Shown piece by piece: positions 1 to 7,824 of a stretch of 10,080 bases of DNA (positions are counted from its first letter, which is position 1; the number at the start of each line of letters is the position of its first letter). The DNA lies in assembly GCA_028565635.1 (NCBI GenBank), contig JAOXYB010055656.1:1089-11168 (forward strand), in the 5' to 3' direction. The notes beneath the pieces are model-generated. The model was not told the origin of the DNA and did no database searches. It saw only the letters and a program-made list of their open reading frames with translations. A program made the position numbers and the translations under genes. Origin of the DNA: Phoronis ovalis. Taxonomy: Eukaryota; Phoronida; Phoronidae.

Positions 1-545
1 TGGTTGTTTTTTTTTTTTTTTTTTTTTTTTGGAGAATTTTCTCGTTGTGGGTGCTTTTTTTTGCAAAAACCCCCCCCCCCCCCCCCCCCCCGGTTAGGGG
101 TGGTATTTTGATCCTCCACTTCCTGTTTAGGGGCTTATTTTCCACCCTACGGACGAGCATGGGTACCCGGCTTTTTTTCAAGTGAGCCCCCCCCCGGGTT
201 CATCACCCTTGTAAAAACCAGATGATATTTAGTACTCTACAAAATAAATTCTTCTAATAATAAACAGGATTTCGAATTAACGATCAAAGATGGTTATTCT
301 GATGGAGTTATCTATTTGAAAATACTGTTATTAAATGCAGTAAGGGTGAGATAAATCTACCTGATTCATTATAGTATTATTTACTGTATACTGAGGTTTA
401 AGAAATTTATGCCAGCTGCAGTTCTTTACTTGATTAAACAAAATTTAATCTGTAAATATGGTCACTGTCCTTTTATTACTTCTAATCTCTAGCATGCTTC
501 TAATATCGAGTTCAGTGTGCTTCTATACTTTTAAATCTCTTTTAG
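1..545 (+). other. Prohibitin intron, 3' part, with low-complexity edge
   Basis: This stretch ends in a good 3' splice site: a pyrimidine-rich run (TCTCTTTTAG) directly before the prohibitin exon. I see no coding exon in it. The first 200 bases differ from the rest: a run of 24 T at 7-30, 22 C at 70-91 and 9 C at 187-195, in unusually GC-rich surroundings. From about 215 on it is ordinary AT-rich intron. Confidence 0.7.
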
Positions 546-758
546 GAAGAGCAAAAGAAAAAAGCTGCTGTAATAATTGCTGAAGGTGATGCACAGGCTG
601 CTAGTCTTATAGCCAAATCAATTGCAGAGGCAGGTGAAGGTTTGGTTAATTTACGTAGAATTGAGGCAGCAGAAGATATTGCCTATCAGTTATCTGCTGC
701 AAAGAACATAGTTTATCTTCCTCATGGACAGGGAACACTGTTAAATTTGCCTATGTAA
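546..758 (+). CDS. PHB1: Prohibitin 1, last coding exon (C-terminal 70 residues)
   Basis: Prohibitin 1 forms ring complexes with prohibitin 2 in the mitochondrial inner membrane, where it scaffolds membrane proteins and restrains the m-AAA protease. The exon starts after the acceptor TTTTAG at 544-545, reads in phase 0 from GAA GAG CAA AAG, and stops at TAA 756-758. The 70 residues match the end of the family: [20 protein letters not shown], then [14 protein letters not shown], then [16 protein letters not shown]. Vertebrate PHB1 is 272 residues, so this is roughly residues 204 to the end: the last part of the coiled-coil region and the C-terminal tail. It is not prohibitin 2, whose tail is different (no [10 protein letters not shown] block). 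The protein ends in Met where vertebrates have Gln. Upstream exons lie left of the window. It converges on the R3HDM-family gene. Confidence 0.95.
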   Translation, partial: EEQKKKAAVIIAEGDAQAASLIAKSIAEAGEGLVNLRRIEAAEDIAYQLSAAKNIVYLPHGQGTLLNLPM

Positions 759-1081
759 GAGTACATCACTTGTACTGTTTTGATGTAGGCATTTTATAGA
801 CTTTATGATGAGATGCTAAAACGAAATTGAAACCTATGTATTGAAAGTGTGAAATTTGATAACCATGATTATACAGGACTGAACTTAGTAACTGGGGATG
901 ACTTGCAGTGTTATAGAAAATATTTTACAAGTGGTTGATGCACAAAAATCTATACATAGTTTTTTCATGCTAAACATAATTCGTCTATCATGATAAAACC
1001 TATCATAAAGGTAATGTTGTGATAAGAAAATCATGTGAACTATGTTGTATTTAAAAAAGAAAATATCACCTAAAGGGCAAA

Positions 1082-1087
1082 AATAAA
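1082..1087 (+). terminator. Proximal poly(A) signal of prohibitin
   Basis: AATAAA lies 324 bases after the prohibitin stop. A T/G-rich tract at 1137-1160 (GTTTATTTGTGTTTGG) lies about 50 bases downstream, as expected for a cleavage-stimulating element, although a little far. Confidence 0.5.
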
Positions 1088-1650
1088 ATTATATCAAGCA
1101 AACAGCTTTCTTTAGTGATATCCTACTTGTATGACTGTTTATTTGTGTTTGGTTTTAACAGTTGCAAAAAAATAATTGACAAAACCAGTTAAATTATGTT
1201 TAGCAGCTACATATAACTGCCGAGAATTCATGTCTCCTGGAGTCAGTGTTCCTGAAGACAAGAAAGTCTGCTGTTGGTGAATGTGTTACCCCTTAAATAT
1301 CAAGGAAACAGACATTGTTTACAGTTTATTCTCGAAATTCTTAAAGTATGTGTATTATTATATCTTGAAAATGACATTTACCAAAATATTAGAAATGATA
1401 AACACAGTCGTATACTGGACACTTGGAAATAGATAAAGTAGTAAGTTTTGTCTCTCTGAATACACAAAAGCCCTGTGACGTTACAGTTTAGTGAAGGAGT
1501 ATTCCAGAGCATTCATTCAAAGTCAAGGTATAAGTAAGTTAACTTTGAAGCTTTTTAATTAGCTCTAACAAGAAAGCTATTTAAAAACGGGAACACAAAG
1601 TATTTAGAATGATGTAGTTATTATATGTACTGAATACATATTCCAGGTTA

Positions 1651-1656
1651 AATAAA
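1651..1656 (+). terminator. Distal poly(A) signal of prohibitin
   Basis: AATAAA is followed 25-44 bases later by a GT-rich stretch at 1681-1700, the spacing usual for a cleavage and polyadenylation site. On layout it is the better of the two candidates. Confidence 0.5.
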
Positions 1657-1808
1657 GAAAATGTTATTAATTTGTACATTGTTTGTGGTACACTGGGTTT
1701 AAATGTACAATATCATGATTGGTACATAATTTTTGTGAAGCTATCTGTTTACTGAACAAATTAACTGGAAACACGCACTTAATTGTTATCATTGTTTCAA
1801 ACAGTGTT

Positions 1809-1996
1809 TTAAGGCTAAGCTGGACCCTCGTCACTGTTTAAATAAAACTTCGTGAACAATTTGCATTAATTTTTTTTTACTCAAAAGAAATGTTTTCTAA
1901 AACTTCAACATTCAAGCTATGTCATAATGGTATTTTCAAACTATTGTGTAAAATGTATGAAATTTAATTAGTACACCCTAGTTAGGTACATCCTTA
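1809..1996 (+). mobile_element. Half copy of a TTAA-type MITE (left copy)
   Basis: This segment begins TTAAGGCTAAGCTGGACCCT and aligns along its length to the arms of the fold-back element at 2077-2747. Against the right arm (reverse complement) 37 of the first 39 bases match, and 1907-1972 is identical over 66 bases to the complement of 2586-2651. Similarity ends at GGTACATCC, directly followed by another TTAA at 1993-1996. It is therefore either a solo arm of a broken element or a short derivative bounded by TTAA at both ends. It carries AATAAA at 1841-1846. Confidence 0.75.
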
Positions 1997-2076
1997 ATGC
2001 AATCTGGAAGAGTAATTTGTTTATTGGAGTCAGTCTGATAAAAATCACGCAACTTACGACCGACAAAAAAAGCAAC

Positions 2077-2349
2077 TTAAGGCTAAGCTGGACACTCGTC
2101 ACCGTTTAAATAAAACTTCATGAAAAATCCGCATTACATTTTTTTCATATAAAATAAATGTTCTGAAACTTTAACATTCATACTATGTTATAGTGGTATT
2201 TTTAGACTTGTGTATGCAACGCACAAAATTTAATTAATTTTTTATGACATAAAACTCAAGGTACATCCTACAGCAAAATCCTGCAGATCGAAATTGGAGC
2301 TAACTACGTTTTTAAGAAGCAAACGATACTTCCATCAATTGTTTTGACC
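2077..2349 (+). repeat. Left arm of the fold-back MITE
   Basis: This arm is a direct repeat of the half copy at 1809 and an inverted repeat of 2468-2747. It is the most diverged of the three copies, differing for example in the GTTATAGTGG block where the other two read GTCATAATGG. It contains AATAAA at 2109-2114 on the plus strand. Confidence 0.75.
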
Positions 2350-2467
2350 GAATTGTAAATATTGTGAATAATCTTTGAATTATTAAATAATGTTTAAAGG
2401 GAATTTTTTATTTGCTAAAAACGCTAAATTGATTATATAATCAAAATCCCTGGTGCAATTTAAAAAT

Positions 2468-2747
2468 GGTCAAAACAAATTATGGGAGTATTGATTAGTT
2501 GTTAAAAATATAGTTAGCCCAATTTTTTATCTACTGAGTTTTCCTGTAGGATGTACCTAATGATTTTCATAGGGTGTAATTAAACACTAATTAAATTTCA
2601 TACATTTTACACAATAGTTTGAAAATACCATTATGACATAGCTTGAATGTTAAAGTTTTAGAAAACTCTCTTTTGAGTGAAAAAAATGTAATGCGATGTT
2701 TCACAAATTTTTATTTAAACAGTGACAAGGGTCCAGCTCAGCCTTAA
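2468..2747 (-). repeat. Right arm of the fold-back MITE
   Basis: Read on the minus strand it starts TTAAGGCTGAGCTGGACCCT. It shares GGTACATCCTACAG, GCTAACTA and GTTTTGACC with the left arm, and a 66-base identical block with the half copy at 1809. It contains AATAAA on the minus strand at 2710-2715, oriented to serve the R3HDM-family gene. Confidence 0.75.
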
Positions 2748-2809
2748 ACAACACTTTGTGTTGAAAAAAGTAACTAAAACGAAGCTTATGTAAATTAATC
2801 TCATTGACA

Positions 2810-2815
2810 TTTATT
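2810..2815 (-). terminator. Most distal minus-strand poly(A) signal before the MITE
   Basis: The complement reads AATAAA; further minus-strand hexamers occur at 2897-2902 and 3159-3164. They mark possible ends of a long 3' UTR that stops just short of the TTAA element. Confidence 0.3.
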
Positions 2816-3272
2816 GCGAAAAGTTCAAGGTGCAGGACAACAAAGAGTGACATGTGTAGCAGCTATTAATTCTTTATAATGAAAGATATTAGCACATTTA
2901 TTATGCCTATAGTATATAATTTGAACCTGACAACCACAACAAAAATCTAAAATATGGACACACCGAACCTACAGTCACAAAGGAATAAATAAATAAATAG
3001 ATGGAAACATTATCAAAGAACGATAGCATTTTAAACATCTTGCACAGTCCTTTAGGAGGATAGTTAATTAGAACCTACCAATGCTAAGCATTGATTTACA
3101 GTAAAGCAGCACATAGCTGTTTCAAACAGGTGTGTACAATTAAGTACTGTTTGTATATTTTATTCACCCTATTTGCCATCCAGCTAGAATAAGGTTGAGT
3201 GAAAGTCATTTTACATGAACAAGATTTAATATATTGTTCTACTTAGTTACTAATCTGGAACACTATTTTTAG

Positions 3273-3361
3273 ATCCCCGTTTAATTGCGTCCCAACAAAC
3301 AGGCCCTGCCTATGTACGAATTGCATTCACCAACACTGATTCTGCAGTCACATATATCTGA
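3273..3361 (+). other. Coding-like island behind a 3' splice-site-like sequence
   Basis: CACTATTTTTAG at 3261-3272 resembles an acceptor. It is followed by an open frame (two bases of a split codon, then CCC CGT TTA) of 28 codons ending in TGA 3359-3361. The peptide starts PRLIASQQTGPAYVRI and has a balanced, protein-like composition, and the stretch is GC-richer than its surroundings. I do not recognise the protein. No partner exon with matching phase is evident upstream, so it may be an exon relic, an alternative terminal exon or chance. Confidence 0.25.
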
Positions 3362-4005
3362 CAGCTCTACCAAGATACCTTACATTTTTTCCTTCATTTT
3401 CTTGTAATTATAATTTGTTAATAATAATTATGATTTGTTAGGGTGCATATTCTGTAAATAGAGATGCCAAGAAAATACGACTGGCAGATGATCACAAGAT
3501 ATCAACAAGACTCAGATAGTGCCGATGATAGGCGATATCAACCAAACACTGTACCTACCAATCTTACTACACACATATTCAACATGTCACATTTGATTGT
3601 CCTGTTACAGATACAGGAAGCGGCTCATGTTACAGAATCAGTAGTTATTGACATCTCGAGCTGTAAACAGTATTCTGAAAATCCTGTTCTTGAAAAAACA
3701 GGGTGTTGCAAAAGTAATAGGACACAGTTTGATGCAATTTGTTAACGATGCAATAAATTAGAAAAGTTGTAGAAGTATAAATGACATCCATTGGAGCTAA
3801 TATATTTTGGAACAATGGAACTCCTAGATGAGCACATGTGATAGTTTTTACTATAGTTGAAAGAGAGGGCGCCAACAGCAAACAACATTTAAAAACAGTA
3901 AAATTAATCTGATATTGGTAAAGCATGTATTTTCAGATCATTGAAACATGGTATTCAATTATTGCTGTACTGCTAGCTACTAAATACAATCCCAACAAGA
4001 TAGTG

Positions 4006-4011
4006 TTTATT
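4006..4011 (-). terminator. Candidate poly(A) signal, R3HDM-family gene
   Basis: The complement reads AATAAA. It is the first canonical hexamer met downstream of the stop codon at 5117. No other evidence separates it from the more distal signals. Confidence 0.4.
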
Positions 4012-5116
4012 CCATTCATATTTGATTGCAGTTTCTTTTGGTACATAACAATATGCAAAAAAGTTTAAAACACATGGTTGAGACCAATTTTAACTGCATC
4101 CTATTACTTTATACAAATGATTAGGAAAACTGCAGTTGATGGCTGATATAGCGTTTTAGTACAACAGCACAAAAATACATTCTACAAACAGCATAAAAAT
4201 ATGAAACAACAGACCATATAAAATTACAAAGAAATAATAGGTTAAAACAATACAAGAAATTCATTTACTAAGAAAAGGTAAAAGCCACATGTCCGAAATC
4301 TCCTTGTTTACAAATTTTCTGGTAGCCAGACAAAAAGCACAGTATTTGTCACAGTAATAGTGTACTTACCAGTAACCAAATGGGCAGTAAAGAGAATAAA
4401 ATCCTTGTGTTATTAAAGGAAGATGGGAATGCTTAAAGTCATGGGAGAGACTTACAATGGCCATCACATTCCTTTTGTAAACAATTACAATTTCAAATCT
4501 CATCAACTATTGCATAATCAGAAATCATATAGCATTTCTGCTTCCAGACTGTATATATGGTAATTCTGATACTGGCAAATAAGTTAAAATGTACCTAGGA
4601 CAAATGAGGCCACTTTTTAGTTACAACAATAGATTTTCACTTTCAACAATCATTCCTTGTAGAACTACATGATGACATCTATCCTCCATTTAACAAACAA
4701 ATATATCATATTAATATTTTAATAATATTTCAACAAGATTATGAGGGAAAAACAATACATTTTGCACTGGTATCTTTCGTATGCATTCATTCACAGCAGC
4801 TATGAACATGTTGTGAATAGTCCCAAATTCGTAGGCATACAGTCAATATATTACATTTACACCAATTCTAAAAATAAGGATATTTTTAGTTATGTTTCAA
4901 TTAACAATTATCAAGCATACAAGTCATTTACTTAGGTATCCTGAATTCTACAGTGTCCAATTCTAACCAAAACTGTTACAGTGATATACTTCACTTTTCC
5001 AACAGCAACATTTCTGTTATGTGGCATGGGAGATTTGAACATAGTCTGGAATGTATGCATACATAAGATTTATATTTAATTAGTTCATGTTGTAATTTGA
5101 CTACAAAAATAAATCC

Positions 5117-5397
5117 TCAGCTTTGTACATCTACTTCTGAACTTCGTTGTAATAACCGCAGTTTATAGCTACGACTTCTATGATTGGCTAATAAATTTTG
5201 TGCAACCACATCATTTTCACAAATGGCATAAACAGCACATTCACTTAATAACATGTTATCTTTTTCTTGAGTTATATTTCTATTGTCTCTAAAATATTGC
5301 ATTTGTACACCTTGTTGAACAAGTTCATCAAATAGTGAATCTGATTCATGGCCTTTGAACTGGTTTACAAATTCACACACTTCCAGAATATTACCAC
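5117..5397 (-). CDS. R3HDM1/R3HDM2: R3HDM-family protein, last coding exon (RRM-like C-terminus)
   Basis: This exon encodes the final 92 residues, ending EVDVQS-stop (TGA at 5117-5119). The acceptor is ATTACAG with AG at 5398-5399. The exon starts with GT, which completes a Gly codon begun by the single G at the end of the previous exon (6099), then reads GNILEVCEFVNQF. The pattern suggests a small alpha/beta fold: strand ILEVCEF, helix SLFDELVQQG, strand VQMQYF, strand SECAVYAIC, helix DVVAQNLLAN, strand YKLRLLQR. That order, beta-alpha-beta-beta-alpha-beta, is RRM-like. From memory, vertebrate R3HDM1/ARPP21 proteins end in a similar block. The protein is expected to act in the cytoplasm on mRNA; that is family inference. 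Confidence 0.85.
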
Positions 5398-6098
5398 CTG
5401 TAATTAAAATTTATAATATTATATACAATTTTTCTTTGTGTTTCTGTTCAGCAACATGTAGCATATCTTTACGGAGTTTCTTATTTTTCAAAGATAAACA
5501 TGTCCGATATGGACATTCTGATCCACCACAGATCTGAATCTGCAATTCTCCCAGTCCACACCAGCACGAAAGACATTTTGTAATATATGCAAGATAAAAC
5601 ATCTGATAGCGTTGTTTTTTTATAAGGCCAAACCAAAAAGAAACCTTGTTTAACTGGCACGACCACTTCATAATTTGCCACTTCATTTTTTGTTAGTAAA
5701 CATTGTTTAACAGGATCAATCACTTGGTTGTTAAGGACTTTTCACCTGTTAAATACTTTTTAAAAATAAAAATGTAACAAAAAAAAACGGCATGACCGAC
5801 TTGGTTGTTAAGGGCTTTTGCCAGTTAACCAATTTATCTTTTTGGTGTGGCCTAAAAATGGATATCTAGTAATTTATTTAACTATATATGCTCAGATAAC
5901 AGACTCCTCATCCTTACTGTAGCTTAATAAAATGTTTCACAGAAATCTTACACTGTCAGTCTTTCAGTTAAGTGGTAACGACAAGATAGAAAGGGTAATC
6001 GTATAGATCTTACGCATCAGAAACAAAGAGGAAACAACAAAAGTGTTGTCCTATAAATAGAGGTTTTAAATACAGTGGAAACATATCAGGTAACATAC
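5398..6098 (-). other. Last intron of the R3HDM-family gene, containing a MITE
   Basis: This 701-base intron has donor GTATGT at 6093-6098 and acceptor TTACAG ending at 5398. Open frames of 91 and 80 codons on the minus strand (5411-5723) lie wholly inside it. They are explained by intron sequence and by the MITE at 5626-5852, because the flanking exons splice in phase without them. Confidence 0.85.
5626..5852. mobile_element. Tourist/Harbinger-like MITE in the last intron
   Basis: This 227-bp element has 33-bp terminal inverted repeats: 5626-5658 (GGCCAAACCAAAAAG...TTTAACTGGC) pairs with 5820-5852 at 28 of 33 positions. It is flanked by TAA on both sides (5623-5625 and 5853-5855), the 3-bp target duplication typical of PIF/Harbinger elements and their Tourist MITEs. 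Inside is a degenerate direct repeat: CTTGGTTGTTAAGG occurs at 5723-5736 and again at 5800-5813, each followed by a similar TTTT...GTTAA stretch. It encodes no protein. The family assignment rests on the target duplication and size only. Confidence 0.8.
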
Positions 6099-6232
6099 CA
6101 CATTCGCTACTGTCTGTCGATGTATGTGGAGACTGATTGGCACTGTCTTTTGAGCTTGATGGTGACGAACTCCAACCTTTCTGTCCTCTAAACTGGGGTT
6201 TTACTACTTTAGAATTTGAAGGACTAGGTAAC
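6099..6232 (-). CDS. R3HDM1/R3HDM2: R3HDM-family protein, penultimate coding exon
   Basis: This 134-base exon lies between acceptor CGACCTAG (AG at 6233-6234) and donor GTATGT (6098). Its first base completes an Arg codon (AG|G) from the previous exon; it then reads LPSPSNSKVVKPQFRGQKGW followed by a Ser-rich, low-complexity part (SSSPSSSKDSANQS) and ends in a one-base overhang for Gly. It forms a basic, serine-rich linker between the Q/P/Y-rich region and the C-terminal folded domain. A second AG eight bases downstream (AG at 6224-6225) could serve as an acceptor, but only the chosen one keeps the frame. Confidence 0.85.
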
Positions 6233-6568
6233 CTAGGTCGAAAAAAAACACATGTCATGTAATTTATGAACTGTTCCAACTTTTAAACCCTGGAAAAAGC
6301 TACCAAATTCGAGAACTGATGCATATTCAGCATCTCTTATAACAGTTATTTTCTCTAGTATACACTTGCCACAGATCAAATATTTCAAAATCTATTGTGC
6401 TTACATCCAAGGGCTCTGTCTACAGACAAGTTTTATTGGTGTAATATATGGGTCTGTTGACAAAAAAAATCAACTAAAATTAGAGTTTTAGTAAAACAAA
6501 ATGCCGGTCCTCACAACAGGAATGATGCAAAAACTGATACACCGTCGTAAAAGAATATTTCTACTTAC
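6233..6568 (-). other. R3HDM-family intron, 336 bases
   Basis: The donor is GTAAGT at 6563-6568 and the acceptor is ACCTAG. It is AT-rich and I see no other feature in it. Confidence 0.8.
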
Positions 6569-7362
6569 CTTTGTCTAGGTGCATACATTTGATGGGATTG
6601 CGCTCGCACCATCATGTTCATTCCAACAGCAGGTCCCATCAGTCTAGGGTCGCCTGCGGTAACCATTGGATTAGGATTGGAATAGATAACCGGATAATGT
6701 CCAGTACAATCTTTGGTCTCTGGCAAAGGCATTCTTTGACTTGCTGGGTTAGACATAACTGGTTGTTGTTGAAATTGACCACCAGGTGGCAGTGGTATTG
6801 AACTCGATATGTTGCCCGGCCGTACTACTGTAGCTACACCTTGCTGTGGCGGTCCGCTAGCAAATGGCACAACTGAATGATTCTGAGATTGAAGTGGAGC
6901 AGTGGGAGGTTGGTAATTATAACTGATGTAAGGGGTAGCTTGTTGTGATGGAGAAGGGGGTCTGTATGAAGTTTGTCCAGCTGGCTGTGAGACATATGTT
7001 ATTACTGGAGTCCCGTTTGATGAACTCGGTACATTATTATAATATCCTTGTTGAACATGACTTGAATTATACTGTGGAAATGATTGTTCCGGGCTTTCAG
7101 TTTGTATATGATATCCCGCTTGTGACGAATATCCTGTCTGTGTCTGTGGGTAGTTCTCTGAAGTTTGAGATGGATAACTCATCACATAACTTGTCTGAAA
7201 ATTCGTTGGCGGAGGTGGCTGACTAGAATATTGAGTTGTTGGTTGCACTTGTTGACCTTGTCCTTCAACTGAAGTTTGACCTTGAGGTGGATACTGCACT
7301 GAATACACATATCTCACTGGTTGAGAGCTACTTGTTGGTGGTGCCTGCTGATAGTATGGCAT
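6569..7362 (-). CDS. R3HDM1/R3HDM2: R3HDM-family protein, large Q/P/S/Y-rich exon
   Basis: This is a 794-base exon with acceptor TTGTAG (AG at 7363-7364) and donor AAAG|GTAAGT (6568). It begins at a codon boundary with ATG CCA TAC TAT; this Met is internal, since the exon joins in phase to GYVQQ of the exon before. The 264 residues are disordered and low in complexity: rich in Gln, Pro, Ser, Tyr and Thr, with motifs such as YQQ, QPPPP and SYPSQTS, and almost free of charge until the end (GDPRLMGP, then MMVRAQSHQMYAPRQR). Such prion-like stretches are common in RNA-granule proteins; long Q/P-rich tails are known in R3HDM1, R3HDM2, ARPP21 and encore. Plus-strand open frames opposite this exon are shadows. 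Confidence 0.9.
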
Positions 7363-7638
7363 CTACAATTCAAATAAATGTTAAATAAATAATTAGGTAT
7401 AATAATAATTATTTTGTTAATAAATTTAAAACTGGATATAGTTAAGAATTGAAATAATAAAAGTAACCTCAATTTAGGTTATCAGTCTTGATGGTGTTGT
7501 GAATTGTAACAACATCGAAATGTTTGTACAGGCTATTACAACATTTGCCGTGCAGCTGACATAAAATTCATGAAAACCACAGCTACGCTCCAGGAGAATG
7601 CAATGAATGATTATCAGTGCATGAAACAAAACCAATAC
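7363..7638 (-). other. R3HDM-family intron, 276 bases
   Basis: The donor is GTATTG at 7633-7638 and the acceptor is TTGTAG at 7363-7368. It is in phase 0 on both sides. No other feature is seen. Confidence 0.8.
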
Positions 7639-7824
7639 CTGTTGCACATAACCCTGTTGTGGTGCCCCCTGTTGAGGAGGAACTGACTGTTGATTTATCA
7701 CATATTGGTATTGCACTGGTTGGCCACCAGGTGACATATCCGGCAAACTATCCACAGAATTCTGTGCTTGAATCATCATACCAGTAAACTGCTGATTAAT
7801 CTCAGTTGGCCCTCCAACGGATTC
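7639..7824 (-). CDS. R3HDM1/R3HDM2: R3HDM-family protein, Q-rich exon of 62 codons
   Basis: This exon of exactly 186 bases is in phase 0 at both ends. The acceptor is GATAACAG (AG at 7825-7826); the donor is CAACAG|GTATTG. It begins ESVGGPTEINQQFTGMMIQA and ends in a Gln/Pro-rich run (NQQSVPPQQGAPQQGYVQQ). Because it is a multiple of three with matching phases, skipping it would leave the frame intact, so it could be an alternative cassette exon. The role is as a disordered linker of the Q/P-rich tail. Confidence 0.9.

Larger units (their letters stand above)
759..1680 (+). other. PHB1: Prohibitin 3' UTR (extent inferred)
   Basis: This is AT-rich sequence after the prohibitin stop codon, with no coding-like reading frame. 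Two AATAAA hexamers could end the transcript, at 1082-1087 and 1651-1656, giving 3' UTRs of about 350 or 920 bases. The end chosen here follows the second signal, which has a GT-rich stretch (GTTTGTGGTACACTGGGTTT) at 1681-1700. The boundary is inferred, not seen. Confidence 0.55.
2077..2747. mobile_element. Fold-back MITE with TTAA ends (piggyBac-like target)
   Basis: The 671-bp element starts TTAA-GGCTAAGCTGGAC and ends GTCCAGCTCAGCC-TTAA. The left arm (2077-2349) and right arm (2468-2747) are long imperfect inverted repeats: 35 of the outermost 39 bases pair, similarity continues with small gaps for about 275 bases, and it ends at GTTTTGACC / GGTCAAAAC. Between them lies a roughly 118-base AT-rich loop that includes the palindrome GATTATATAATC. 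There is no open reading frame for a transposase, so it must have been moved in trans. TTAA at both ends is the target site used by piggyBac-type transposases; that family assignment is inferred from the target only. A transcript through it could fold into a long hairpin. Confidence 0.8.
2748..5116 (-). other. Long 3' UTR and flank of the R3HDM-family gene
   Basis: No exon of the minus-strand gene lies below its stop codon at 5117. The nearest minus-strand AATAAA is at 4006-4011, giving a 3' UTR of about 1.1 kb; others at 3159-3164, 2897-2902 and 2810-2815 would extend it to about 2.3 kb. A variant ATTAAA at 5075-5080 is only 37 bases past the stop. The open frames of 93 codons on both strands around 3464-3926 and of 64 codons at 4741-4935 have AT-driven composition and match nothing I recognise. 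Two short plus-strand coding-like islands near 3273 and 3442 are listed separately. A 4-unit AATA run lies at 2984-2998. Confidence 0.5.

Noticed and set aside
3464-3926. 93-codon open frames on both strands
   Set aside because: At this AT content about one such frame is expected by chance in 10 kb. No family resemblance, and the plus frame differs from the more coding-like frame starting at 3442.
4741-4935. 64-codon plus-strand open frame
   Set aside because: The composition is AT-driven (Tyr, Ile, Ser, Asn rich) and it lies in the antisense of the 3' UTR; nothing supports it.
5411-5723. Two overlapping minus-strand open frames (91 and 80 codons) with a Cys-rich stretch
   Set aside because: The exons at 6099-6232 and 5117-5397 join in perfect phase (G|GT) without them, no in-phase acceptor/donor pair includes them, and part of the sequence is the MITE.
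6571-7226. Plus-strand open frames of 76 and 93 codons
   Set aside because: They are shadows opposite the large R3HDM-family exon.
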